A stretch of 64,000 nt of DNA from Streptomyces tuirus (GCA_018195615.1 JAGTPG010000002.1:5201501-5265500), one strand, 5' to 3'. Positions 18,565-27,064 are shown, numbered from the stretch's first letter. Notes: generated by a model from the letters alone, not told the origin. Program-made: numbers and translations.

Positions 18565-19596
18565 ATGAGCCACCCCGCAGCAGCGGCCGGCGCCGCACCG
18601 GCGACGATGCGGGCCATCGTCATCACCCGGCCCGGCGGCCTGGACGCTCTGGAGATCAAGGATGTGCCCGTACCCCCACGCAAGCCCGGCTGGGTGCGGA
18701 TCAAGGTGAGGGCGTTCGGCGTCAACGAGTCCGAGGTCACCACCCGCAAGGGAGAGTCGGACGCCGAGGTCACCTACCCGCGTATCCCCGGCATCGAGGG
18801 CGTCGGCGTGGTCGACGAAGCGGACGAGTCGGACGAGGCCGGCGGGCTGCGCCCGGGGCAGCAGGTCGCGACCATGATGGGCGGCATGGGCCGCTCCTAC
18901 GACGGCGCCTACGCCCAGTATGTGACCGTCCCCGCCGGTCAGGTCATCCCGTTCGAGACCAGCCTGCCGTGGGACGTGGTCGGCGCGCTGCCGGAGATGT
19001 TCCAGACCGCCTACGGATCCCTGACCCGCGGCCTGGACCTCAAGCCCGGGCAGACGCTGCTCGTCCGCGGCGGCACCTCCACGGTGGGGCTGAGCGCGGC
19101 GACGATGGCCAAGGACATCGGCGCCACTGTCATCTCCACCACCCGCAACGCCGAACGCGGCGACGAGCTGCGGGCGATGGGCGTCGACCATCCGGTCGTG
19201 GACGACGGGCGGATCGCCGAGAAGGTACGGGACCTGGTACCGCAGGGCGTCGACGCGGCGCTGGAGCTGGTGGGGTGCACCGTCCTGCCGGACACCTTCG
19301 GATGCGTACGGGTGCACGGCACCGTCTGCTTCACCGGCGCCCTGGGGGGCGGGTGGACCGTCCCCGACTTCACCCCGTTCATGATCCCCAGCGGAGTGCG
19401 GCTGACCAGTTACGCGGGCGAGGCCGCCGACTTGCCCGCCCAGGTGTTCCGGCAGCAGCTGCAGGCCATCGCCGACGGCCGGCTCATGGTCCCGGTCGCG
19501 AAGACCTACCGGGGTCTGGAGCAGGTGCGCGACGCCCAGGCCGACGTCGAGTCCGGGAGGACGCCGGGCAAGCGCGTCGTGCTGCTCGACGACTGA
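18565..19596 (+). CDS. MDR-superfamily quinone/zinc-type oxidoreductase
   Basis: A 343-residue medium-chain dehydrogenase/reductase. The N-terminal GroES-like domain carries IPGIEGVGVVDEA. The Rossmann domain (LLVRGGTSTVGLSAATMAKDI, about residues 165-185) binds NAD(P)H. The catalytic zinc ligands of true alcohol dehydrogenases are not obvious, so it fits the quinone oxidoreductase branch. It ends VESGRTPGKRVVLLDD, typical of the family. It is probably cotranscribed with the esterase. A 292-bp stretch without a convincing gene follows before the convergent AraC gene. Confidence 0.9.
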   Translation: MSHPAAAAGAAPATMRAIVITRPGGLDALEIKDVPVPPRKPGWVRIKVRAFGVNESEVTTRKGESDAEVTYPRIPGIEGVGVVDEADESDEAGGLRPGQQVATMMGGMGRSYDGAYAQYVTVPAGQVIPFETSLPWDVVGALPEMFQTAYGSLTRGLDLKPGQTLLVRGGTSTVGLSAATMAKDIGATVISTTRNAERGDELRAMGVDHPVVDDGRIAEKVRDLVPQGVDAALELVGCTVLPDTFGCVRVHGTVCFTGALGGGWTVPDFTPFMIPSGVRLTSYAGEAADLPAQVFRQQLQAIADGRLMVPVAKTYRGLEQVRDAQADVESGRTPGKRVVLLDD

Positions 19597-19888
19597 AGGA
19601 CGTCGACGGCACGGGGCGGCGTGCCCAACCTCAAGAACGTCGACTGTACGGTGCCACGGGGCTCGCCGGTCGCGCGCCGGAGTCGCCGACGCCAGCAAGT
19701 TCCCGCCGCCCTCGACTTGCTGTACGCCGAAGGGTCCACCTGGAGACGCTGCCCGCCTGCACCCGGCGTCGGCCGAGCCAGGCCGCGTGGCGGCCCTGGA
19801 CAGCGCCTGGCGTCCCAGGTGTGCGCACTTCACGGCCTGCCACCCGGCAAGAGGACTCGGACGGCGGTCTACAGCCGCTGCCTTCCGC

Positions 19889-20817
19889 TCACGGGTCGGT
19901 GGTGGCCTCGGGGGCCGCGAACGCGGCCGGAGTGAGACCGGTGCGGTCGCGGAAGAAGCGGCCGAAGTTCGCGGGGTCGGTGAAGCCGAGGTGCGCGGCC
20001 ACATCCCGGGCGGCCCACCGGGCGCCTCGCAGCAGACGCCGGGCTTCGAGCAGCCGCCGCTCGTCGATGAGCTCCCGTACTCCCTTGCCGGTGGCGTCCC
20101 GGGCGGCGCGGCTGAGAGTGCGGACCGAACAGCCCAGCAGCTCGGCGTAGTCCGCCGCCTGGTGCAGTTCGCGGAAGTGCAGCTCCAGGGCGTCCACGAA
20201 CCGTCTGTATGTGTCACCGCGACCCCTTCCGGCCGTCGTGTCAGGAGGGGCGACACCGGCGGAATTGGCGAGGCGCAGCAGCAGCGATTCGAGCAGGCCG
20301 CGCCGCAGGGCGTGGTGGACTTCGAGGGGCGGCGCCCGAGCGCGCGGTGTTCGTCCAGGAGCTGGAGTGCCGTCTGCTGGAGCCAGACGGCGTCGTCGGG
20401 GTGCGGGCTCAGCACGGCAGGTGCCTCGTGCGAGGTGAGCGGGGCCAGGAGGCGGGCCGTGTCGGCGGTCAGCACGTCCGGCTCGAACAGGATGAACGGG
20501 CCGCGGGCCGCGCCGGGCGGATGCCAGCACTGCGCGTGTCCGGGACGCACCCACAGCCACTGACCGGGTGAGACGGTCCGCGTGACGTGATCGACGTCGT
20601 GCCGCAACTCACCCTCGGTGACCAGGATCAGGTAGTGGAAGGTGGCGCGCCCCGGATGGGGCGGGTTCCACGGCCAGTCGTCGTGCTGGGCGAAGAAGTC
20701 CTCGACGGTACTCACCTCAAGGCCGTACGGAGTGCCGACCGGGGGCTGGAAACCGTACAGCGGAACCGCGGCCGATCCGGCCTGTCCGCTCGGGCTGGGG
20801 TGTCGCTTGCCGACCAT
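19889..20817 (-). CDS. AraC-family transcriptional regulator (single-base frameshift)
   Basis: The N-terminal half from the ATG at 20817 has a cupin-type sensor (FHYLILVTEGELRHDVDHVT, then QWLWVRPGHAQ). The C-terminal half has an AraC double helix-turn-helix (YAELLGCSVRTLSRAARDAT, then VAAHLGFTDPANFGRFFRDR). The halves lie in different frames and join if one C is restored near 20328. Restored length is about 309 residues, normal for the family. It converges on the esterase-oxidoreductase operon and may regulate it. Confidence 0.82.
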
Positions 20818-20949
20818 CACGTGTCCGCAGCCTACTGCCCTCTTTGTCGGCTTCGAGGGAAGGATGGGACGTGCCGCCGCGACCGCACGGCGTGCTCTCC
20901 GCGTCCTTCGATGCCGCAATCCGATACCCCCCGAGGAGGCCCAACCGCC

Positions 20950-21345
20950 CATGGACGGACCGACCCTGCAGAAGACCGCCGCCGACTGCGCGGAAGAACT
21001 TCCCGGAGCCCAGCTGGAGCACCCCTTCGGCCCGACTGGGAGGTGTTCAAGGTACGCGGCAAGGTGTTCATGCTGATGACCGAGGTCCCCGGCCGGCCTG
21101 TCGTGATCCTCAAGGCGGACCCTGGCGAGGCCCTCGCCCTGCGGGAACAGAACAGCCACATCACTCCCGGCTATCACATGAACAAGAAGCACTGGATCAC
21201 GCTGGAGGGCGGGGAAGGCGTCGGCAAGGAACTCGTCAGGGAACTCGTCACCGACTCCTACCTGCTCGTCGTCGATCACCTGCCCAAGGCCGAGCAGCCC
21301 GTCGACCCACGCACCTACGGCAACGGCACGCGGGCGGCCCGGTGA
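20950..21345 (+). CDS. MmcQ/YjbR-family protein, first copy (single-base frameshift)
   Basis: A small protein of the MmcQ/YjbR DNA-binding-like family (CyaY-like fold). The start MDGPTLQKTAADCAEELPGA is in one frame and the body DWEVFKVRGKVFMLMTEVPG in another. Restoring one G near 21032 joins them through the conserved HPFGPDWEVFKV segment. The rest carries ITPGYHMNKKHWITL, diagnostic of the family. Its TGA overlaps the GTG of a second, related gene. The cellular role of the family is not well established. Confidence 0.82.
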   Translation, partial: HGRTDPAEDRRRLRGRTSRSPAGAPLRPDWEVFKVRGKVFMLMTEVPGRPVVILKADPGEALALREQNSHITPGYHMNKKHWITLEGGEGVGKELVRELVTDSYLLVVDHLPKAEQPVDPRTYGNGTRAAR

Positions 21346-21710
21346 GCGCGGCCGGAGACCGGCTCCAGGACACCGCCCGTCAGACAGCCCTCGCCCTCCC
21401 CGGCGTCAGCCACGGCTACCCCTTCACCCCCGCACTGGACGTGTACAAGGTCGCGGGCAAGGTCTTCCTGATCGTCACCGACGACCCGGACGAGCAGATC
21501 ATCACGGTCAAGTGCGAACCCGAACACGCCCGCGCGCAGATACGCGGCTACGCCTCGATCACACCGGGCCGCTATCTCGACAAACGGCACTGGATCTCGC
21601 TGGGGCCAGGCCCCGGCGTCACCAGGCGACTGGTCACCGACGCGGTCGAGAACTCCTACGACCTGGTCATCGAGCGGCTGCCGCGACGCGACCGCCCCAG
21701 TGCTCGATGA
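21342..21710 (+). CDS. MmcQ/YjbR-family protein, second copy
   Basis: A 122-residue paralogue of the preceding gene, with a GTG start overlapping its stop (GTGA). It keeps the family pattern: GVSHGYPFTPALDVYKVAGK, then YASITPGRYLDKRHWISLG and SYDLVIERLPRR. This tandem pair is coupled in translation and may act as a heteromer; that is an inference from the overlap only. Confidence 0.88.
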   Translation: MSAAGDRLQDTARQTALALPGVSHGYPFTPALDVYKVAGKVFLIVTDDPDEQIITVKCEPEHARAQIRGYASITPGRYLDKRHWISLGPGPGVTRRLVTDAVENSYDLVIERLPRRDRPSAR

Positions 21711-21810
21711 GCGCCGCGAGCTTCCCCGCGAGCGGCTGAGCCGTCGGTAGTCGGTGTCCCGCGCAGGGCTCGCCACGTCCGCACACGCCCCCCTCCGACC
21801 CGAGAGACCG

Positions 21811-22383
21811 ATGGAACCGACCGAAGCGACCCTGCCACTCTTCGACGAGGAGCCCGCCCGGCCACTCGCCGACCGCCTGCGCCCCGCCCATCTGGAAGAC
21901 GTCGTCGGACAGGACCACCTCCTGGCCCCGGATGCCCCCTTGGGCCGCATGGTCGCCCAGCGGCGCCTCGGCTCCGCCATCCTGTGGGGGCCGCCCGGCG
22001 TCGGGAAGACGACCATCGCCCGACTCCTCGCGGACGGCAGCAACCTGGCCTTCGAACCGGTGTCGGCCACCTTCTCCGGAGTGGCCGAACTGCGGAAGGT
22101 CTTCGCCGCCGCACGCAGCCGGCGCGGCATCGGCCAGGGCACCCTGCTGTTCGTCGACGAGATCCACCGCTTCAACCGCGCCCAGCAGGACAGCTTCCCG
22201 CCGTATGTCGAGGACGGCACGATCACTCTGATCGGCGCCACCACGGAGAACCCCAGCTTCGAACTCAACGGCGCCCTCCTGTCCCGCACCCAGGTCCTCG
22301 TCCTCAAACGCCTCGACGAAGCCGCCCTGTCCACGCTGCTCAACCGCGCCGAGCAGCTCACCGGCCACAGGCTGCCCCTGGCA
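21811..22383 (+). pseudogene. rarA: Truncated RarA/MgsA-type AAA+ recombination factor
   Basis: RarA acts at stalled replication forks. Here only the N-terminal 191 codons remain: the start MEPTEATLPLFDEEPARPLA, Walker A GPPGVGKTT, Walker B LLFVDEIHRFNR and sensor 1 LIGATTENPSF. Similarity stops after GHRLPL at about 22383, leaving out the lid and tetramerisation domains (about 250 residues). The frame continues to 22884 with unrelated sequence. The break lies just before the tRNA-Gly-linked island, so island formation probably deleted the end of the gene. Confidence 0.88.
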
Positions 22384-22893
22384 GGCAGGCAGCGCTCCTG
22401 CCCGCCGAGCTGCTCCAAGATGTCCGGCCCGTGTCGCGTCTGCGGAACACCTGGCGCGAGTCGGCTCACGTCGCCATGGCGATCCTCGCGGCCGGGGCTG
22501 CGCAGTCGGCGCCGCGCGCGCCCTGCCGTCGATGGGGGTGGGAGAAGACGTGCGTCCGTGACTGACCCTGGGCGCGGCGGTTCTCGCGGCGACGCTGGTG
22601 GCCGGCCGGGGGCGGGGCACCCGCATCATCGAGCTGTTTCCTGCCTGACCCGGGGAGCTCCCGGCTCGGCACGGCCACGTGGATCCTGGCTCAACTCCAG
22701 CTTTTGCTTACGTGACGTCGCAGCCCCTACGCGCAATGGTGACCCAGGTCACTTGAAATGCGTCTCACGATTCGTGACGCCTGGCGGCCGCGATCCCCGG
22801 AATGGCGCCTGGAGGGCTGCGGGAAGGACTCCCGACCTGCACTTAGGGCGCGAGGGAGGGCGCGGTAGCCCCGAATTGGACTAGACAACAAAC
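22384..22893. other. Junction stretch with no recognisable gene
   Basis: Between the break in rarA and the first island boundary no frame shows a known domain. One plus-strand frame (LLPAELLQDVRPVSRL onward, to about 22565) has coding-like composition but no start, and may be a fragment of a lost gene. Confidence 0.5.
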
Positions 22894-22918
22894 AACCCCA
22901 AGCCAATAGCCTGGGGTT
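22894..22918 (-). terminator. tRNA-type terminator hairpin, boundary 1
   Basis: AACCCCA and TGGGGTT arms around a short loop, followed on the minus strand by a T-rich stretch. It follows the tRNA-Gly 3' fragment at 22923-22982 on that strand and looks like the original tRNA terminator, carried along with the fragment. Confidence 0.65.
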
Positions 22919-22922
22919 CAAA

Positions 22923-22982
22923 GTGGAGCGGGTGACGAGAATCGAACTCGCGCTCTCAGCTTGGGAAGCGACGGCGCTTGGG
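22923..22982 (-). repeat. tRNA-Gly 3' half, att-like direct repeat (copy 1)
   Basis: On the minus strand this contains CTTCCCAAGC (anticodon loop, CCC), the T arm AGTTCGATTCT and the acceptor end CACCCGCTCCA of a tRNA-Gly, but no 5' half. It is identical over 60 bp to 26891-26950. A tRNA 3' half ending at the anticodon loop is the classic product of tyrosine-recombinase integration into a tRNA gene. It is not a functional tRNA. Confidence 0.88.
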
Positions 22983-23052
22983 CGGGCCATACGGTTCTGA
23001 CGTGCGCAAATGGCGTTTGCTCGGGCGTTCGTGTGGCTTGGATCGAGCCGCT

Positions 23053-23096
23053 GTTGACCGTGGTTGTCCGCTATTACGGGCACGCTATGGGCACGG
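23053..23096. repeat. Arm-like repeat next to att copy 1
   Basis: GTTGACCGTGGTTGTCCG, then a stretch ending GGGCACGCTATGGGCACGG. Very similar sequences occur at 27021-27064 and 25383-25425. It begins 70 bp after the 60-bp att-like repeat, the same distance as at copy 3. The spacing suggests recombinase arm-binding sites or a conserved element end. Confidence 0.7.
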
Positions 23097-23242
23097 GGCG
23101 CGAAGACTGGTGGGCAGAGTGCGTTCTCGGACGGGCACGGTGTCGAGCCGGACTCGGTCGGACGTCCAGTCGGGGGACGCTTTCGCGCGCGCACAGAGAC
23201 TGCTGCCGTGTGGTTGTCAGTAGCCGGCCCTAGTGTGCCCGC

Positions 23243-24460
23243 GTGACGACATTTCGATCCGGCTTCACGCTCTGGCAACTGGTCCAGACGGCACGGGAAC
23301 TGACTGAGGATGCGCGGGTCCGGGAGCGCGTCGATGCGGTGCTGCGCATCATGGGCGGCCTCGGTGGGACGTACGGCAAGGGCAGGCCGCTGGTGAACGC
23401 CTTGGAGGACGTGGCCCAAGAGGCCATCCTCCAGGGCGACTTCGCATTCGCCCAGCGCTTTCAGCGCTTCGCCGCCTATGCCGGAGGCGAACTGTTCCTT
23501 GACATCCTTGAGAACTACTACGACGACGAAGCCCGACAGCGCAGCGAGAAACACATGCGCAGGATGGCCGCACTGGGTGCGGACAGGGCGGTCGCCGCCC
23601 TTGACGTCCTGTGCCGTGACAAGCCCGGCGCAAGCGCCGCCGACGCCCGTGACCTCTTTCGCGGCATAGCCCAGTCCGTCGACTACTTGGGCCTCGGGGA
23701 CGGCGAGGGCGGGATCCGGCTCTCCACCAAGGAGGCGAGGCGACTCCAGGAATACGGACACATGGAGATGGTCCTCCGCAACTTGCCCCGGCCCGCCTCC
23801 GCGGAGGCCGCCCGGATGATGAGCGACGTCATAGCCGATGTCGACGCCGGCATGCTGGCCCAGTTGCTCGAACTGCGGGCCAGGCAGGTCGGCCTAGCGG
23901 CCCTGCGTACCGCGGTGGAGGACCCGGACAGCTCCGAGAGTGCCCTCCATGGCTGTCTGAAGAACCAGGAATGGATCTTCGGCGGGGCCTACGTGGCCGA
24001 GCTGGCACGCCGGCAGTACACCCCGAACACCATCCTCGACATCCCGCTCCTGCGCGGCGACGGCTACCTGCACGTGGTGGAGCTCAAGCGCGCCAACATC
24101 AAGGACCTGGTCATACGACGCTCCGGCCACCTCATGTTGGGTGCCCCGGCGCACCGCGCGGTCTCCCAGGCGCAGAACTACCTCCGGGCCATGGACGAGA
24201 ACCGCCCGAGCATCCTGGCCATGCACGGAGTCGACACCCGCCGGGCGTCGGCGACGGTCGTGATCGGACACCCGCGGTACGTGACCGGGGACGTCACCTC
24301 CCAGGAGATCGCGGAGACGCTGCGAAGCTACAACACACACCAGGCGCGCATAGAAGTGATCACATACGAGACCCTGCTGGATTCAGCCTCCCGCATGCTG
24401 GCTCTGTCATCGGCACGGCAGGACGCAGACCCCGACCCGGACGAGGAGTCCGCCGCATGA
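23243..24460 (+). CDS. sduA: Shedu-type (SduA, DUF4263) anti-phage nuclease
   Basis: A 405-residue protein with a GTG start. The C-terminal third matches the Shedu nuclease domain: a lead-in helix (ALHGCLKNQEWIFGG, 234-248), then a PD-(D/E)XK-type core with D266 in TILDIPLL and E280-K282 in LHVVELKR, and Q311-Y313 in QAQNYL. The first about 220 residues are an alpha-helical region that I cannot assign and that could sense infection or mediate oligomerisation. SduA proteins protect bacteria against phages. The gene overlaps a small partner by four bases and stands alone between two island boundaries, as a one-cassette defence unit. Confidence 0.85.
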   Translation: MTTFRSGFTLWQLVQTARELTEDARVRERVDAVLRIMGGLGGTYGKGRPLVNALEDVAQEAILQGDFAFAQRFQRFAAYAGGELFLDILENYYDDEARQRSEKHMRRMAALGADRAVAALDVLCRDKPGASAADARDLFRGIAQSVDYLGLGDGEGGIRLSTKEARRLQEYGHMEMVLRNLPRPASAEAARMMSDVIADVDAGMLAQLLELRARQVGLAALRTAVEDPDSSESALHGCLKNQEWIFGGAYVAELARRQYTPNTILDIPLLRGDGYLHVVELKRANIKDLVIRRSGHLMLGAPAHRAVSQAQNYLRAMDENRPSILAMHGVDTRRASATVVIGHPRYVTGDVTSQEIAETLRSYNTHQARIEVITYETLLDSASRMLALSSARQDADPDPDEESAA

Positions 24461-24781
24461 CTGACACACCACCCGCGATCGAACCGCTCCTGGCCCGCTT
24501 GTGCGGCGGTGAGATCACCGACAAGGACTACGTCGGATACTTTATGAACGAGTACGGAGAGGAACTCGTGTTCGCCCAGCGTCGGGGCGAGAAAAACCGC
24601 TCGGCTCTGGCACAGCGACGCGGACTGGAAGATGTTCCTCGTCGGTGACCACTCGATACGGCTCGACGGCCCGATGGACGGGATGATCACCGTTGCGGAT
24701 CTGATCATCAACCGCGAGGAGGCGACTTGGTTGTCCTCCTGCCTCGCCGCTTCCCGCCATCTACGGCAGGGACGGACCTGA
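24457..24781 (+). CDS. Small partner of the Shedu gene (single-base frameshift)
   Basis: It starts ATGA-coupled to the Shedu gene: MTDTPPAIEPLLARLCGGEI and DYVGYFMNEYGEELVFAQRR. The frame as read stops at 24648. Removing one A from the AAAAA run at 24592 continues it through DADWKMFLVGDHSIRLDGPM and ADLIINREEATWLSSCLAAS to a TGA at 24779, giving about 107 residues. No catalytic motif is visible. The coupling suggests a regulator, inhibitor or accessory of the nuclease; I do not know the family. Confidence 0.6.
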
Positions 24782-25348
24782 CCACGCACCGTGCTGAGGC
24801 TTCAACGGACGGGCCTGGCTCAGGGGCGGCCAGGCCCTTGCACATGAGCCCTGCTCTGCCCAGGATGTCCTCCGCCCTGCCGTCCGTGACTTGGTCGCCC
24901 GCGGCCAGGGTGGTCGTCGTCTGCAGGTACGGCATCGCCGGTAACGTCGGTAAGCTTGGTCACGCTGCGTTAAAACGGCTGGGGACGTCAGCGTCGTAGC
25001 TGCAGTCGCCATGAGGCCGACGATCGAAGCGGGTAGGAGGCCGCTCGGGTACTCCCTGGCGACCTTCCGCTCTGATGCAGGCTCCTTCCCGGTCAAGTGC
25101 CAGCCCCCGTAAGAGATTTGCATCCACCCACGACGAGGTGCGGTGTGGGGCGGGTGCCCGGTGTTGTCCGGGAACGGTGGGCTGAGGGCTCGGACCGTGC
25201 GAACCTCTCGCTCAGCTACGTCAAAGAGCAGGTCAGCGCCCTGCTGCGATGCGGGCGGCTTGCCGCCTCAAGGAACTCGTGTCCTTCACGTGCCCAATCG
25301 TCGACGGCGGGTGGCCCGCGAAACGCAGCGACGGCTCGTCAATAAGCA
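24782..25348. other. Stretch without a convincing gene
   Basis: No frame has a start, ribosome site and coding pattern together. The part from about 25150 to 25300 resembles 26660-26810 in short blocks (for example a GCTGAGGGCTC block and CGTGCCCAATC followed by TCGA), so it belongs to the repeated boundary module rather than to a gene. Confidence 0.5.
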
Positions 25349-25425
25349 AGCCCCAGGCCACTGACCTGGGGGTTCGAGAACTGTTGACCGTAGTTGCCCG
25401 CTCTGAAGGGCACGCTGTGGGCACG
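25349..25425. repeat. Degenerate island boundary module (copy 2, no tRNA fragment)
   Basis: A terminator-like hairpin (AGCCCCAGG...CCTGGGGGTT, 25349-25374) is directly followed by the arm-like repeat GTTGACCGTAGTTGCCCG...GGGCACGCTGTGGGCACG (25383-25425). At the other two boundaries a 60-bp tRNA fragment plus 70 bp lies between these parts. Here that part is missing, consistent with a deletion after an earlier integration. Confidence 0.65.
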
Positions 25426-25843
25426 AGGTCGCGAGGTGGAGGAGTGTCGTGCCTGCGTCGCCCTCTCTGTGCTCGGGGTTCGTCGACACGTAGGCCGGCT
25501 GAGGGAAGTCGTCGCGACTGCACAGGGATGCCGAGCCCCTGCCCTGGTTCGGAAGATCACAAAAAGCTGGTTTCACGCTGCAGACTTCGATCTCCACGAC
25601 GGGCAGCCTGGTACCCAAGGTGGCGAGCGCGGCGAGATGCCGCGACTCAAGATCGAGAGATTTACCTCTCCAGGTAAAGACCTCAGTCCTAAATGTGAGG
25701 ACCCTGCCTGCCCGAGGTGAGGAGGCAGCCCGATGGAGTGGATCACCGCGGGAAGCGGCGCCGTCGTGGGACTGTTGGCTGCTCCACCAGGTGCGAGCAC
25801 TCCTGGCTGCCGTGGTCGGCGCCGGAACAGTCGGCTTGCCGCT

Positions 25844-25863
25844 GTTTAAGGAAAACCTTAAAC
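25844..25863. promoter_or_regulatory. Palindrome upstream of the toxin-antitoxin genes
   Basis: GTTTAAGG AAAA CCTTAAAC is a perfect 8-bp inverted repeat 29 bp before the toxin start, unusually AT-rich for the region. Position and symmetry fit an autoregulatory operator bound by the antitoxin or the toxin-antitoxin complex. Confidence 0.7.
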
Positions 25864-25892
25864 TCATGATGCTGGTGTCGAGGGGAGTCGTC

Positions 25893-26255
25893 TTGAGCTG
25901 GGCGATCAAGGTCACCGATGAATACGCGGAGTGGTTCCGGCAGCTGATCAAGGAGGATCTCGGTTCTGCCTCCCAGGTCGCCCAGGCCGTTGCCGCACTG
26001 CGTGACGCAGGCCCCATCCTGGGGCGTCCCCTCGTGGACCGGCTGAAGGGATCGGAACTGCATCACCTCAAGGAGCTGAGGCCGGGGTCAGGTGGCCGGT
26101 CCGAGATCCGGATCATCTTCGCCTTTGATCCGACTCGTTCAGCCCTGCTACTCCTCGGGGGCGACAAGGCAGGAAACTGGGAGCGCTGGTACCGCGACAA
26201 CATTCCTCTGGCTGAACAGCTCTACCGCGACTACACCGGTGACACGGAGGACTGA
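25893..26255 (+). CDS. HigB/RelE-type toxin (Gp49-like)
   Basis: About 120 residues of the RelE/HigB (phage-derived Gp49-like) superfamily, which cleave mRNA on the ribosome. The start is taken at the TTG at 25893, six bases after GGGAG; ATG codons at 25866 and 25869 are alternatives. Family features are GRPLVDRLKGSELHHLKELR, EIRIIFAFDPTRSALLLLGG and the C-terminal GDKAGNWERWYRDNIPLAEQ. It is followed 9 bp later by an XRE antitoxin, the toxin-first order of higBA. Confidence 0.88.
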   Translation: MSWAIKVTDEYAEWFRQLIKEDLGSASQVAQAVAALRDAGPILGRPLVDRLKGSELHHLKELRPGSGGRSEIRIIFAFDPTRSALLLLGGDKAGNWERWYRDNIPLAEQLYRDYTGDTED

Positions 26256-26264
26256 GGAGTAAGC

Positions 26265-26615
26265 ATGCCCAAGAAGACCCCGCAGGACTGGGAGACCCTG
26301 GAGCAGGAGCTGTACTCGGCCGGTGTGGATCCCGCTGAGGTGGAAGCCGGTTCACGTCGACTGCAGGCGGAAGCCCGTGGTCATCAACTCGCTGAGGCGC
26401 GCAAGCAGTACGGGCTGGCCCAGAGGGACGTGGCTGCCCGTATGGGTGTGAGCATCGCTCGCGTGTCCCAGATCGAGCACGGCGAGGTCGCCACTCTCGA
26501 TGTCATCGCACGTTACGTCGAAGCGCTCGGCGGCAGGTTGGACTTGGTTGCCGACTTCGGTGATCACACGCTGCGGATGCCGGCAAGTGGTGATCAGGGC
26601 AGCGCGGCGGCGTAG
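26265..26615 (+). CDS. HigA-type XRE antitoxin
   Basis: A 116-residue cytoplasmic antitoxin. The N-terminal helices (DWETLEQELYSAGVDPAEVE) would wrap the toxin. The C-terminal Cro/C1 helix-turn-helix reads YGLAQRDVAARMGVSIARVS then QIEHGEVATLDVIARYVEAL. It would neutralise the toxin just upstream and repress the pair through the palindrome at 25844-25863. Nothing resembling a gene lies between 26616 and the next boundary. Confidence 0.9.
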   Translation: MPKKTPQDWETLEQELYSAGVDPAEVEAGSRRLQAEARGHQLAEARKQYGLAQRDVAARMGVSIARVSQIEHGEVATLDVIARYVEALGGRLDLVADFGDHTLRMPASGDQGSAAA

Positions 26616-26859
26616 CCGGCCCGAAGGCTTTGCGTGCGGTGATGCGACGCACCGTCCGGCAGTGTTTCTCGGGGAACAGCAGGCTGAGGGCTCTTCCTGT
26701 TCGATCCTGCATAACTTGACGAGAAACCGCAGGTCAGCGGCATGCGCTGGCGTGAGAAGCGGTGACTGGCTGGTCTCAACTAAGCGCCCGTGCCCTCCGC
26801 GTGCCCAATCTTCGAGTGCATGAGGGTGCGGAAAGCACCGAAGAGTCAGCGCGACAAAG

Positions 26860-26886
26860 AACCCCCGGGTCTCTGACCTGGGGGTT
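26860..26886 (-). terminator. tRNA-type terminator hairpin, boundary 3
   Basis: AACCCCCGGGTC...GACCTGGGGGTT with a T-rich tail on the minus strand (TTCTTTGT). It follows the tRNA-Gly 3' fragment at 26891-26950, in the same arrangement as at boundary 1. Confidence 0.7.
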
Positions 26887-26890
26887 TCGC

Positions 26891-26950
26891 GTGGAGCGGG
26901 TGACGAGAATCGAACTCGCGCTCTCAGCTTGGGAAGCGACGGCGCTTGGG
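26891..26950 (-). repeat. tRNA-Gly 3' half, att-like direct repeat (copy 3)
   Basis: Identical over all 60 bases to 22923-22982, in the same orientation, 3,968 bp away. It contains the anticodon loop, T arm and acceptor 3' strand of a tRNA-Gly (CCC) but no 5' half. The 14 bp on the element side (CCCAAGCGCCGTCG on the minus strand) are also identical, so both copies are element/tRNA junctions of the same type. Confidence 0.88.
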
Positions 26951-27020
26951 GGGCTGGATAGCCTCTGACCTGGGCATACGTACTCCGACGTGACGCCCGG
27001 GAGCGCACGTTCGCACCGTA

Positions 27021-27064
27021 GTTGACCGTGGTTTACCGGTCTTATGGGCACGCTATGGGCACGG
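27021..27064. repeat. Arm-like repeat next to att copy 3
   Basis: GTTGACCGTGGTTTACCG, ending GGGCACGCTATGGGCACGG, 70 bp after the att-like repeat as at copy 1. It overlaps the last codons of the DUF4238 frame at 27053, which suggests that the frame was truncated or extended by the integration event. Confidence 0.7.

Noticed and set aside
18487..21279. A 930-codon open frame on the minus strand
   Set aside because: Only its part at about 20330-20817 is real (the N-terminal half of the AraC regulator). The rest is antisense to the oxidoreductase or non-coding.
22923..22982. A functional tRNA-Gly gene
   Set aside because: The D arm and 5' acceptor strand are missing and the anticodon stem cannot form. 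It is a 3' fragment. The same holds for 26891-26950.
25249..25677. Small frames in the 24.8-25.7 kb gap
   Set aside because: They have no ribosome site, no known pattern and overlap the repeated boundary module.
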